Under the pieces are notes generated by a model, which did no database searches, had not been told where the DNA came from, and worked only from the letters and a program-made list of their open reading frames with translations. Below are positions 53,521-61,841 of a DNA stretch of 64,000 nt, one piece after another. The first letter of the stretch is position 1. Each line of letters opens with the position of its first letter. Origin of the DNA: Rossellomorea aquimaris (GTDB lineage Bacteria > Bacillota > Bacilli > Bacillales > Bacillaceae_B); assembly GCF_020171925.1 (NCBI RefSeq), contig NZ_JAIVAR010000003.1, positions 186,001-250,000 on the forward strand, written 5' to 3'. Both the position numbers and the translations under genes were made by a program.

Positions 53521-53572
53521 AAGGTACGTCCCCGACCACGTTAACGCGTTAACGCAGTCGGGGACGTACCTT
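53521..53572. repeat. Interspersed palindrome, copy 12 (variant arms)
   Basis: 52 bp starting immediately after the SgrR stop codon. AAGGTACGTCCCCGAC pairs with GTCGGGGACGTACCTT: both arms carry the same compensated change relative to the family. Confidence 0.97.
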
Positions 53573-53575
53573 AAT

Positions 53576-54292
53576 TTAGATTGTCATCTTCCAACTGGAG
53601 GATGCCAGCCACTTTTCTTTTTCCTTATAGTCAGGCATGAGTTTGCCGACGAGCCGCCAAAAGGAACGGTCATGGTTCAGGTGGACCATGTGACACATCT
53701 CATGGATGACGACATAATCGATGACTTCTTGCGGGGCCATCGCAAGCTTCCAATTAAAGGTCAGCTGCCGATTTGAGTCACACGTTCCCCAAGTCGTTTG
53801 ACTATCCGAGATCCGAATTGAACGGGGCTTCATCTTGAAGTTCTTCTGATGAGCGGCCACACTCTTCTCCACCAGAGCCTTGCATTTCTGATAATAAAAG
53901 CGTTTCAGAGCCTGTTGGACCTTGTCATCATCGAGCGTTTTCACCTTGATTCGCAGCGTTTTGCCGTCAAAAACCACGCGATCTTGCGTTACCGTGGCAT
54001 CTTCATCGATTCTTATCGGGAAAGAGCCGCCAAGATAAAGAAATGGCTCCCCTTCCTCATACACCTTTTCCTCCGGCCCGTCCATCCGCCTTTTCACTTC
54101 TTGCAATCTTTCCTGTATCACATCCCACTTTTCTTCCAGCAATCTCAGAACAGTCTCATCACTGGTCCCTCTCGGAGCTTGCACTTCTATCGTCCCGAAG
54201 CGATCGAAATAGATCCCGATGGATGTACGATTTTTATATCTTAGCTGAAAATGCAGCGTGTCCCCTGCAAATGTATGAATCATGTCTTTCAT
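53576..54292 (-). CDS. YgjP/DUF45-like metallopeptidase
   Basis: A 238-residue protein with the zinc motif VIHEMCHMVHLNHDRSFW near residue 197 (HExxH plus a third His) and the family's RWDSCDSN-type region TTWGTCDSNRQLTFNWKL near 165. YgjP-like proteins resemble the SprT/M48 metallopeptidases; substrates are undefined. ATG follows CAGGAGATAA. It converges on the SgrR gene with only the palindrome between. Confidence 0.87.
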   Translation of the reverse strand: MKDMIHTFAGDTLHFQLRYKNRTSIGIYFDRFGTIEVQAPRGTSDETVLRLLEEKWDVIQERLQEVKRRMDGPEEKVYEEGEPFLYLGGSFPIRIDEDATVTQDRVVFDGKTLRIKVKTLDDDKVQQALKRFYYQKCKALVEKSVAAHQKNFKMKPRSIRISDSQTTWGTCDSNRQLTFNWKLAMAPQEVIDYVVIHEMCHMVHLNHDRSFWRLVGKLMPDYKEKEKWLASSSWKMTI

Positions 54293-54392
54293 CGGTTTTA
54301 TCTCCTGTTTGCATTATTGGCTTAATCTTTTAGTGACTACAATATTATCATTCATTGCACCTTACTATATATAGGGGCAATCTCTTTTAATT

Positions 54393-54857
54393 CTACTTTA
54401 TTATACTTTTATGATTGGATAAATGAGGACATCTCTTCTCAAGTTCTTCAATAAACCCTTCCTTATCCTCTGGCGAAATCTTCACACTCCCAAGCGTTGC
54501 TGACTTGTAAGAGATTTCAATTGCTTGTGTAGAAGATAAAATTTTGTACCCTGTATAGAAATCGGAAGTTTCTGCTACCTTCGTAATTTCCTTATAAGGA
54601 ATTTTACTCCGGAAGAAGCCTCCTTTTACAAATAGATAACCCTCGCGAAGTTCATATGAAATATCAAAAAAGCACCATAGGATGATACCAGTAGACATCG
54701 ATGCCAGTAACATAACAATCGACACATCCAGAGCGGTCTTCGTTTCATCCATCAAAAGTGGGATGAAAAATACAGAAAACAGGATGATGACGATTGCGAA
54801 AATAACTAAACTAAAGGGTAAATCTCTTTTTGAATGGAATTCCTTTTTGGTACTCAT
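54393..54857 (-). CDS. PH-domain membrane protein
   Basis: A 154-residue protein with two transmembrane spans (about 14-34 and 45-65) and a C-terminal bacterial PH-like domain (SYELREGYLFVKGGFFRSKIP, then YKEITKVAET). Proteins of this type occur widely in Bacillus without assigned function. ATG follows AGAGAGGTG. Monocistronic. Confidence 0.82.
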   Translation of the reverse strand: MSTKKEFHSKRDLPFSLVIFAIVIILFSVFFIPLLMDETKTALDVSIVMLLASMSTGIILWCFFDISYELREGYLFVKGGFFRSKIPYKEITKVAETSDFYTGYKILSSTQAIEISYKSATLGSVKISPEDKEGFIEELEKRCPHLSNHKSIIK

Positions 54858-55016
54858 GTTATTCTACACCTCTCTTCACCTATCATTCATTCTCTTCTAC
54901 TAGTGATCCAGCCTGATCGTTCCCTTTGTTTAGTTTGTATACGGATGATAGGAATAACCGGTTTCATTTTCCATAAGAAAACAGCTGTGCTTCAATACAG
55001 AAACTACATTTACATA

Positions 55017-55049
55017 ATAAAAGACCATGAGATCCCCCATGGTCTTTCC
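55017..55049 (-). terminator. Terminator
   Basis: AAAGACCATG pairs with CATGGTCTTT with a short loop, between 54857 and the VOC gene stop at 55053; symmetric. Confidence 0.8.
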
Positions 55050-55052
55050 ATA

Positions 55053-55439
55053 CTACCGCTCGCTCTTCTCCATCACCGCAAAATAATTCTCTTCATCATC
55101 GGCAAAATTGAATGCCCTGCCTGAAGGCATATCGACAATTTCCCCTACCGTGACGTTCTTGCTTGTTAGATCACTATACAAGGCATCGAGATCTTCCGTA
55201 AAGAGCATCAATGAAGGTGTACCAAGATGTAAGCCTGGACTCATCTTCGCGACAACCTCTTTGTCATGGAGGATGATGCTTGTTTCAGCGTCCTGATTCG
55301 GTGCGATTTCAATCCATCTCATCCCCTGCCCGTTATCTTCTTCGGATTTGACGGTAAAGCCCATTTTCTCTTTCCAGAACTTGACTGATTCATCTTGATT
55401 TTGAACGTATACCATGATTTGACCGACCTGGGTAATCAT
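55053..55439 (-). CDS. VOC-family protein
   Basis: A 128-residue glyoxalase-superfamily protein: GQIMVYVQNQDESVKFWKEK at residues 6-25, MRWIEIAPN near 40 and FNFADDEENYFAVMEK at the end. Role unknown. ATG follows AGGAGGGCAAAG. Confidence 0.85.
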   Translation of the reverse strand: MITQVGQIMVYVQNQDESVKFWKEKMGFTVKSEEDNGQGMRWIEIAPNQDAETSIILHDKEVVAKMSPGLHLGTPSLMLFTEDLDALYSDLTSKNVTVGEIVDMPSGRAFNFADDEENYFAVMEKSER

Positions 55440-55588
55440 ACTTTGCCCTCCTAGGAATTTACGTAGCTTTCAAACTGTTATTCTATATTCCTTCCCACAT
55501 TTCCTTCCACGTCCTAAAAAAGTTATGAACCGGCTCTACTTAAGTCGTCCGGAGCCTATCACTTTTAAGGATGGGCATGTGCCTGTTT

Positions 55589-56206
55589 CTAATAATGGTG
55601 AAGCAGTTCCTTGAAAGAATCGATTGCTACCTCATGGTCGGTCGCTTCTCCGAATCCGTATCGGGCATACACAAATGGAACTCCCGCTTCTTTTGCAGCT
55701 TGTTGATCCCCACTCGTATCACCTACATATACTGGATCCTTCAAGTGATTGCGTTCGATGATCAATTTGATATTCTCACCCTTTGACAAGCCGGTCCTTC
55801 CTGGATTCTCATAATCAATGAAGTGCGCTTCGAGACCATGAAACTCATAGAAAGCTTCAATGTAACCGTGCTGGCAATTGCTGACGATAAAGAGCTTATA
55901 TTTTTTTGCAAGTTCAGTTAGAACTTCATCGACGTCCGGATAGAGCTGGCCACCTTTCTTACTAAGGTATCCGATTTCATGACGGGATAAGTCCTTCAGC
56001 AGCCCTTTACGCTCTTCACTTTCTAATTCAGGAAAAAGCATCCTGCCTATTTCGTCCATTTGAAGACCCATCGTCTTCTCCATTTGACCTCTCGTGACTT
56101 CATCAATCGCTTTATCATGACCGCGGATCACTGTATTCCATGAGTCCAAGACGGATTCAATTGGGTCCCATAATGTTCCGTCTAAATCGAATATGATACT
56201 GTCCAT
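55589..56206 (-). CDS. HAD-family hydrolase (phosphoglycolate phosphatase-like)
   Basis: A 205-residue phosphatase: motif I IIFDLDGTLWD at residues 4-14, motif II VSNCQHG near 108, motif III Lys in LSKGENIKLI and motif IV VYVGDTSGDQQAA near 158. The helical C1 cap places it with the Gph/PpaX/beta-phosphoglucomutase group. Substrate not certain. ATG follows AAAAGGGGAG. Confidence 0.87.
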   Translation of the reverse strand: MDSIIFDLDGTLWDPIESVLDSWNTVIRGHDKAIDEVTRGQMEKTMGLQMDEIGRMLFPELESEERKGLLKDLSRHEIGYLSKKGGQLYPDVDEVLTELAKKYKLFIVSNCQHGYIEAFYEFHGLEAHFIDYENPGRTGLSKGENIKLIIERNHLKDPVYVGDTSGDQQAAKEAGVPFVYARYGFGEATDHEVAIDSFKELLHHY

Positions 56207-56325
56207 GTAGATCTCCCCTTTTTACATATATTACCTACACTACTAAATGTACCGTAATCAAAATTCCTTGGCAATTCTCACCTTGTTTTCCTACCTGACT
56301 GTACAATCAGACCCGGCACCTACTA

Positions 56326-56555
56326 TTAAAAAATCGTCAAGCCAATCACCCGCCGAATCCCCATAATCAACGCATGCACGGCAATCGAGTGCACAACAAA
56401 CGGCAAATAGTAGACGACATAGAAGGAATAAGCATGGGCAACACAATGACGTAGGAAAGAACCAATGGAAAAAGAATAGGAATCATATAAAATATAAGTT
56501 GCGGATATTTCTTTTTATTGTCCTTAAATTGGCCGATTTCAAGAAGACCAATCAT
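56326..56555 (-). pseudogene. Frameshifted remnant of a membrane protein gene
   Basis: The frame from 56555 (MIGLLEIGQFKDNKKKYPQL, then IFYMIPILFPLVLSYVIV) continues as plausible membrane protein only after shifting frame near 56440: VAHAYSFYVVYYLPFVVHSI, then AVHALIMGIRRVIGL and a TAA at 56326. No ribosome binding site precedes the ATG, so the 5' end is also in doubt. Family not recognised. Confidence 0.45.
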
Positions 56556-56682
56556 GTGACGGCGAAACCAGTTAATTGATACTTAAACGATTGTATACTA
56601 AATCAGCAACGAATTTTTAACACCGCAAAAGAATATCGCATACTGTGGAGACAATCAACCAACCGGCAAAGGAGAAGATCGA

Positions 56683-57126
56683 ATGAAGTTTACATTTAGA
56701 CCGTTAAATCAAGAGACCCTTAAAGAAATTGATTCATGGAACTATGGGGGCTTCGTTGAAGAAGTCTTGATGAATCCTTATTTTGATTCTTTCAGCAAAA
56801 CAGGGAAATTCATCGGTCCCGGCGGATGTGATGGGTTTGCAGCAGCAGTGGACCATGAGACTGTCGGCTTATTTGAGTTCAATCAACACGGCAGCACTCT
56901 TGAAATCGGACTCGCTTTAAGGCCAGATTTAATTGGAAAAGGATTGGGAGTGGAATATGTCCAGCAAGGTATCGCATTCGGAGTTCAGCATTATCATGAA
57001 AAAATCAGCAAAATCACCTTATCAGTGGACGCTCACAATAAGGCAGCACTTCGAGTGTATGAAAAAACGGGCTTCAGGAAAGTGGATGAGCAAGAGAATG
57101 ATATTGATATGGAATTGATTCTATAA
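56683..57126 (+). CDS. GNAT acetyltransferase
   Basis: A 147-residue GNAT protein: FTFRPLNQETLKEIDSWNYG at the start, acetyl-CoA loop RPDLIGKGLGVEYVQQG near 86 and ALRVYEKTGFRKV near 125. Substrate unknown. ATG follows GGAGAAGATCGA. Confidence 0.83.
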   Translation: MKFTFRPLNQETLKEIDSWNYGGFVEEVLMNPYFDSFSKTGKFIGPGGCDGFAAAVDHETVGLFEFNQHGSTLEIGLALRPDLIGKGLGVEYVQQGIAFGVQHYHEKISKITLSVDAHNKAALRVYEKTGFRKVDEQENDIDMELIL

Positions 57127-57203
57127 TTCGAAGAACCCGAGTAAACTCTTAAAATTCCACGCACTCTTTTTACTACTGAACTTTATTTATGAAATGATAA
57201 GAT

Positions 57204-57645
57204 TCTGGGACAAAAGTGTTTCAGGCAAAGTAAAACCCGAGCTAATTTGTCTGTTGTAAGGCAAATTAGTTCGGGTTTTTAACTATTTGTATAACTGTAC
57301 GATTAGATTTTCCCTCTGTCTAGCGGTTGATCGGAGTGCAAGACGAAGACTCCTGCGGGAAAAGCGAGTTAGGTGAGACGTGTCCAGCTCCAGCGGCTAG
57401 AGGCTCGAGACATAAGCCATGCCATCCGAAAAGGCAAAAAGCACCTTTTTGGCTGTCCTGTCTTATGTTTATCGCCTCTGAGCAAACCGCTTCCGCTTTT
57501 CTAACCCGCAGGAGCGAAATGCGACGAGGAGGCTCACCAATCGCCCGCGGAAAGCGAAGTCTTGCACGGAAATCATTAGCGGTATTAAAAACTGGAACTG
57601 CTATTGTTCGTCTTTATTTGTAAAGTTCTTAGTTATGTCCCAAAC
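57204..57645. repeat. Composite nested non-coding repeat element
   Basis: Outer ends read GGGACAAAAG (57207) and TATGTCCCA (57634). Inside are a hairpin AAAACCCGAGCTAATTTG/CAAATTAGTTCGGGTTTT (about 57231-57280) and a Bacillaceae-type element, GGAGTGCAAGACGAAGACTC (57334 on) to GCGGAAAGCGAAGTCTTGCA (57547 on), interrupted after GTGAGAC by a second element (57380-57502). No coding capacity is convincing. It fills the gap between the GNAT and RsbR-like genes. Confidence 0.75.
57380..57502. repeat. Inner repeat inserted in the composite element
   Basis: Begins GTGTCCAGCTCCAGCGGCTA and ends CTTCCGCTTTTCTAA, with internal inverted segments (GAGGC/GCCTC, AGACATAAG/CTTATGTTT). It splits the surrounding element exactly between GTGAGAC and CCCGCAGGAGCG. 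Similar TGTCCAGCTCCAGCG sequences are familiar from other Bacillus genomes. Confidence 0.6.
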
Positions 57646-57660
57646 TCTTCATCTTTACAA

Positions 57661-58506
57661 CTAGTTTACTACTTTAATTCCTTCCAACGCACTTTCCAAA
57701 TTGGAATAAACATCAATGTTCGAAAAATCAATCCCAAGTTGAATAGCTGTCTGAGCCACTTCCGGCCTCATGCCCGTTATGATGCTCCTTACTCCAATTA
57801 GATCAAGAGCAGAAATGGATAAAAACAATTGGTTAGCTACCATGGTGTCAACGATGGCCACCCCGGACATATCGATGACCAAATACTCCACACCTTTTTC
57901 CTGGCATTGTCCAAGACTTGATTCCATCAAGCTTCTTGCTCGGTATGTATCGATATTGCCGATCAGAGGCAATACAGCGATTGATTTATCCAATTTGATG
58001 ACTGGAGAGCTCAGTTCCATGATTACTTCTTGTTGTGCGTTAAGTGTAGCTTGATGAAAATCCGAATACGTTTTGACAAACTCCTCAATTACCGTATCAA
58101 AAGCGTAGTTATATTGATTCGACCATTCTAACATGAGAGCAGGGGAGATGCTGTCCGAATTCATCTGGATGAAGTCATTGATCTTGTTCCAATAAATACG
58201 CCTGAACAGCTTAAATTGACTAATGATTTCGTTCAATGAGGTGTTCGTCATTACCCGGTCCTTGGCAACTTCAGTGGACCACAATTTGATTGCTTCGTAT
58301 TTTTTCTCATCATGATGTTTAAAGCTTTGAGCGATCGACATGATGAACTTCCTGTTCTGGGCACGAAGCTTCTCTTCGATGGGGGCAGGTACATCGTGTG
58401 AATAGATACTGCCGGCTGACGCTTCCTTGGTTTGGATCCATTCGTTCGTGAGTTCATCAGCACTAGTTAGAATATAGTCATATAACTCCAAGTATGTAGT
58501 ATTCAT
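57661..58506 (-). CDS. RsbR-family STAS protein (stressosome-type)
   Basis: A 281-residue protein: a helical N-terminal RsbRD-like sensor domain (about 1-155) and a STAS domain (160-278) with YLVIDMSGVAIVDTMVANQL near 210, where the Thr after the conserved Asp is the expected phosphorylation site, and SIITGMRPEVAQTAI near 240. RsbR paralogues form the stressosome that controls SigB through RsbT. No rsb partners are adjacent, as usual for the orphan paralogues. ATG follows AAAGGGGATC. Confidence 0.87.
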   Translation of the reverse strand: MNTTYLELYDYILTSADELTNEWIQTKEASAGSIYSHDVPAPIEEKLRAQNRKFIMSIAQSFKHHDEKKYEAIKLWSTEVAKDRVMTNTSLNEIISQFKLFRRIYWNKINDFIQMNSDSISPALMLEWSNQYNYAFDTVIEEFVKTYSDFHQATLNAQQEVIMELSSPVIKLDKSIAVLPLIGNIDTYRARSLMESSLGQCQEKGVEYLVIDMSGVAIVDTMVANQLFLSISALDLIGVRSIITGMRPEVAQTAIQLGIDFSNIDVYSNLESALEGIKVVN

Positions 58507-58731
58507 TTTCCGATCCCCTTTATTATCGATTGGTCATCAGCAGTCAGAATACTTGCTTTTTTCACAGGTAATCTACAGAATATGATCCCTTCCCGAGAAC
58601 CATATAAAGAATACTGCTTAAACATCCTTTTTTTTCCTATATCACTATCATAACGCATGTGAAAGAAGAATGGACGATTCTAGCCTAAGTTTTTAAATTC
58701 CCCCAAATCATTTACGAAAACCAGGGATGAT

Positions 58732-59196
58732 TCACTTGAGTTTTTTACACATGATAAAATTGATGAAATCCACACCTTTTACTTGTTTGGTCTGCTTCCT
58801 GACGATTTTATAGCCGTGTTTTTCAAAAAAAGGTCTGGCCGTTAAGCTTGCTTCTGTATACAATTCATGAATGTTGATTGAAGCAGCATATCGCTCGGCT
58901 CGATCCAGTAACCTTGAAGCGATCCCTCGCCTTTGATAATCTTTATGAACATAGAGGAGATCCACTACGCCCTCTCGATCCAGACTCACAAATCCTGTAA
59001 GTCCGCCCTCGTCTTCCGCCACAATTGTTCTATGCCTTTCGAGCCGTCCTTCCCACTCTTCAAACCTTCCAAAACTGTTCGACCAAACTTCAACCTGTCC
59101 TTCAGAGTAGTCCCCCAGATTGACCTGACGGATCGTTTCCTTGAACAGACGCAAAGCCGGCAATGCATCCTGACGGAGAAAATCCCTGACTATCAA
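58732..59196 (-). CDS. GNAT acetyltransferase
   Basis: A 154-residue GNAT protein of the YafP type: ALRLFKETIRQVN near residue 13, VDLLYVHKDYQRRGIASRLL near 78 with the acetyl-CoA loop QRRGIA, and FFEKHGYKIV near 124. TTG start after AAGGAGGTG. Confidence 0.85.
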   Translation of the reverse strand: MIVRDFLRQDALPALRLFKETIRQVNLGDYSEGQVEVWSNSFGRFEEWEGRLERHRTIVAEDEGGLTGFVSLDREGVVDLLYVHKDYQRRGIASRLLDRAERYAASINIHELYTEASLTARPFFEKHGYKIVRKQTKQVKGVDFINFIMCKKLK

Positions 59197-59228
59197 CCTC
59201 CAACACCTCCTTCATTTCCCCTGGGACA

Positions 59229-59251
59229 GGGGGACAGGAACCCTGTCCCCC
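59229..59251. repeat. GC-rich palindrome, GGGGGACAGG type
   Basis: GGGGGACAGG pairs perfectly with CCTGTCCCCC around 3 nt, 13 bp from the ABC-F stop. It has no T-tract, so it is not a typical terminator; it is unrelated in sequence to the AAGGTACGTCCC family. Confidence 0.8.
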
Positions 59252-59264
59252 CCTTCCGCAAGAT

Positions 59265-61172
59265 TTATTCACTCATGCCCATCCATTTTTCAATGACTGC
59301 GTCGAGCTCCTTACTTACCACCTGCTTTTTTCCATAAAGGAGGGAAAGCTTCTCATACTCGGTCCCGGCTGCTAGCCCAGCATCCAACCTTTTCAATTCG
59401 CTTTCAAGAGCCTCGATTTGAGCGAGCAACACTGTTTCTTCACCCTTTCCATCCTTACGTTGCTCCCGCTGTTTTTTAAGCTTTATCGGAACCTCCTTCT
59501 CTTGGAGCGCCCTCTTCGCCATTACTCTTCTATATTCATCGTATCCCCCAGCATAATTCTTGAATCCATGGTTTTCAACCGCAATCACCCTGTCACTCAT
59601 TTTATTCATAAAGTAACGATCATGGGAGATGAAGAAAATGGTCCCTTTGAAATCCTCCAGTGCTTCTTCAAGAGTTTCGATGGAATCGATGTCCAGATGG
59701 TTGGTCGGCTCATCGAGGATCAATAAATTGATATCCTGGTGAAGCAGTATCGCGAGCTTGAGACGGATTCGCTCCCCTCCAGAAAGCTGTTTTACCTTCT
59801 TAAATACAGTGCCTTTCCAAAACATGAACTTCGCCAGGTATTCACGCGCCTTCCCCTCAAAGATGGAGATATCCTCCCTGAACGTTTCAAGGACTGTCAA
59901 CTCTTCATCATGAAAGTCGATTTTCTGAGGTAAATAGGCGCATCTCACATTAGCCCCCAATGTCACAACACCAGCATCACCACGTTCTTCTTCCAGCAAC
60001 ATCTTTAGAAACGTCGTTTTTCCGCTTCCATTCGCACCAATCAGTCCGACCCTTTCACCAAAGTGGACCATCATATCAGCATCTTCGAATATCACTCGAT
60101 CTCCATAACGTTTTGAAAGTCCCATGGCCTTGATTGTCTCGGTTCCAGAACGATCCGTTGCATTGAAATTCAGCCTCATGTTTGTTTTCTCGAATACCGG
60201 TCTATCAATACGATCCAGTTTATCCAGCTTCTTCTGGATGCTCGCTGCCCTTCTGAAGAATTTATTATTATCCGCACGGAGCGCCCATTCCCTCAAGTTT
60301 GAAACTTGCTTTTGCATATGTCCGATCTTTTTCTGCTGCTCCCTGAATTGTTCAAATTGAATCCGTAAATTTTCATCTTTCTGACTAACGAACGAAGAAT
60401 AATTCCCTTTGTACGTCTTTGACTGCATATCTTCTATTTCAACGATCTTCATGACGACATGATCGAGGAAATAACGGTCATGTGACACAACCAGCACAAT
60501 CCCTTTATAGGTTTTCAGAAAATCCTGGAGCCATTCGATCGACTCCATATCAAGATGATTGGTCGGCTCATCCAAAAGGAGGATATCTGGCGCATCTATC
60601 AATAGTTTCCCGAGCATGACCGTCGTCTTCTCACCCCCACTTAGAAAATCGAACTGCCTATTGAGAAATCCGTCATGAAATTTCAATCCGGTACAGACAC
60701 GCGCCAATTTCTCAGAGGTTTCATAGCCACCCTTCGTTTCGTAAAGCTGGGTGTGCTTACTATACTCATCCAAGCATCGTTCAAGAGCCTCTCCCTTCAG
60801 CGACTTCATGTTCCCTTCTAATTCCCTCATTTTATCCTCAATACTTTGAACCTCCTCAAAAGCCAGGTTCAACACGTCTATCACTTTCAATCCTCCCGGA
60901 AACCGAGGTGCTTGTTCAAGGTACGCGATCGTCGCCTCTTTAGGGGTATTCACAAATCCTTCGTCATATCCAAAGCTTGATGTTTGAGGATAACCGGGAT
61001 AATAATTCATCGGTTCGACCCCTGCTATCAACTTCAGGATCGTGCTTTTGCCGCTTCCGTTCGCGCCGACGATCCCCACTTTCTCTCCCGTGAACACCTC
61101 AAACGTGATATTTTCAAGTACCAGGGTTGCGTCCATATATTTTCTTACACCGTTCAACGATAATTCCAGCAT
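59265..61172 (-). CDS. ABC-F family ATPase (ribosome-associated)
   Basis: A 635-residue protein with two ABC ATPase domains and no membrane segment. Walker A: GANGSGKST near residue 35 and near 358; signatures LSGGEKTTVMLGK near 183 and LSGGERIRLK near 443; Walker B LLLDEPTNHLD in both. The linker of about 60 residues (NLREWALRADNNKFFRRAAS) is the arm that reaches the ribosomal peptidyl-transferase centre in ABC-F factors, and a coiled-coil tail follows. It could be a translation factor or an antibiotic-protection protein. The start is the ATG at 61172 after AAGGA; no attenuator is evident upstream. Confidence 0.9.
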   Translation of the reverse strand: MLELSLNGVRKYMDATLVLENITFEVFTGEKVGIVGANGSGKSTILKLIAGVEPMNYYPGYPQTSSFGYDEGFVNTPKEATIAYLEQAPRFPGGLKVIDVLNLAFEEVQSIEDKMRELEGNMKSLKGEALERCLDEYSKHTQLYETKGGYETSEKLARVCTGLKFHDGFLNRQFDFLSGGEKTTVMLGKLLIDAPDILLLDEPTNHLDMESIEWLQDFLKTYKGIVLVVSHDRYFLDHVVMKIVEIEDMQSKTYKGNYSSFVSQKDENLRIQFEQFREQQKKIGHMQKQVSNLREWALRADNNKFFRRAASIQKKLDKLDRIDRPVFEKTNMRLNFNATDRSGTETIKAMGLSKRYGDRVIFEDADMMVHFGERVGLIGANGSGKTTFLKMLLEEERGDAGVVTLGANVRCAYLPQKIDFHDEELTVLETFREDISIFEGKAREYLAKFMFWKGTVFKKVKQLSGGERIRLKLAILLHQDINLLILDEPTNHLDIDSIETLEEALEDFKGTIFFISHDRYFMNKMSDRVIAVENHGFKNYAGGYDEYRRVMAKRALQEKEVPIKLKKQREQRKDGKGEETVLLAQIEALESELKRLDAGLAAGTEYEKLSLLYGKKQVVSKELDAVIEKWMGMSE

Positions 61173-61282
61173 CTTTATTCCTTCTTTCATCCATAGTGAG
61201 CGCTACGCCTTTTATGGACGGCAAAAGAAGAACTGCTACCTATTCAACATGATCACAAGGGAACAATAAACTCCCCATTCAT

Positions 61283-61582
61283 TCAAATCCAAAACGAGCC
61301 AATAAAAAAAGACCATAAGAAGATCATGCTTCTTACCGCCTGATGGACCCGTCCCTCGATGACCAAGAAAAGAGGTTTACTCCAGGAAACATGGTTTATG
61401 AACACATTTATTCCCAGACATGCAAACCAAGCGCCGTGCGAGCGGGCGCCAATCCATGATGAGGTTGGATAAAGTAAGTAAGTACCTTCTACATTGCCTA
61501 TTCCATAAAGAACATAACTAAATAAACCTATACATTGTAGGTAAATGAACGTTCTTTTAAGAATCCTTATTAATTTGAACAA
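61283..61582 (-). CDS. Doubtful hypothetical membrane protein, 99 aa
   Basis: An open frame from a TTG without a ribosome binding site. It contains hydrophobic stretches (IYLQCIGLFSYVLYGIG and MIFLWSFFIGSFWI) and looks protein-like in its second half, so it may be a decayed or 5'-altered membrane gene. Family not recognised. Confidence 0.3.
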   Translation of the reverse strand: MFKLIRILKRTFIYLQCIGLFSYVLYGIGNVEGTYLLYPTSSWIGARSHGAWFACLGINVFINHVSWSKPLFLVIEGRVHQAVRSMIFLWSFFIGSFWI

Positions 61583-61841
61583 ATTAATAAATTAGCAAGT
61601 AGTTGGTCTCATAAACTTACTTTCCCCCTCCCGTTATTTTCTTAATTATCGCACTATTGTTCATCAATGTAAAACATTATCTTCCAATTATTTCTACCCC
61701 AGTATTCAGATGTACCTAGATGAACGAAATCCTTTTGATTTATTGCTTCTCATGTGGAATAATTATGACTTATTATGATTGGTCGGACCGATTATCTACT
61801 ATATTATAGACACGGATTTTGATTGACTTGGAGGTGTTCGT

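Noticed and set aside
7766..53572. Interspersed palindromes as ordinary terminators
   Set aside because: Most lack a T-tract after the stem, the sequence is conserved beyond what pairing needs, and some lie upstream of starts (copies 4 and 7).
57327..57623. 98-codon plus-strand ORF across the composite repeat
   Set aside because: It spans two known-type non-coding elements and has no ribosome binding site; the composition reflects the repeats.
59265..61172. Attenuator in front of the ABC-F gene
   Set aside because: The ~100-bp upstream region shows no leader ORF with a ribosome binding site and no terminator, unlike the MutS2-like gene.
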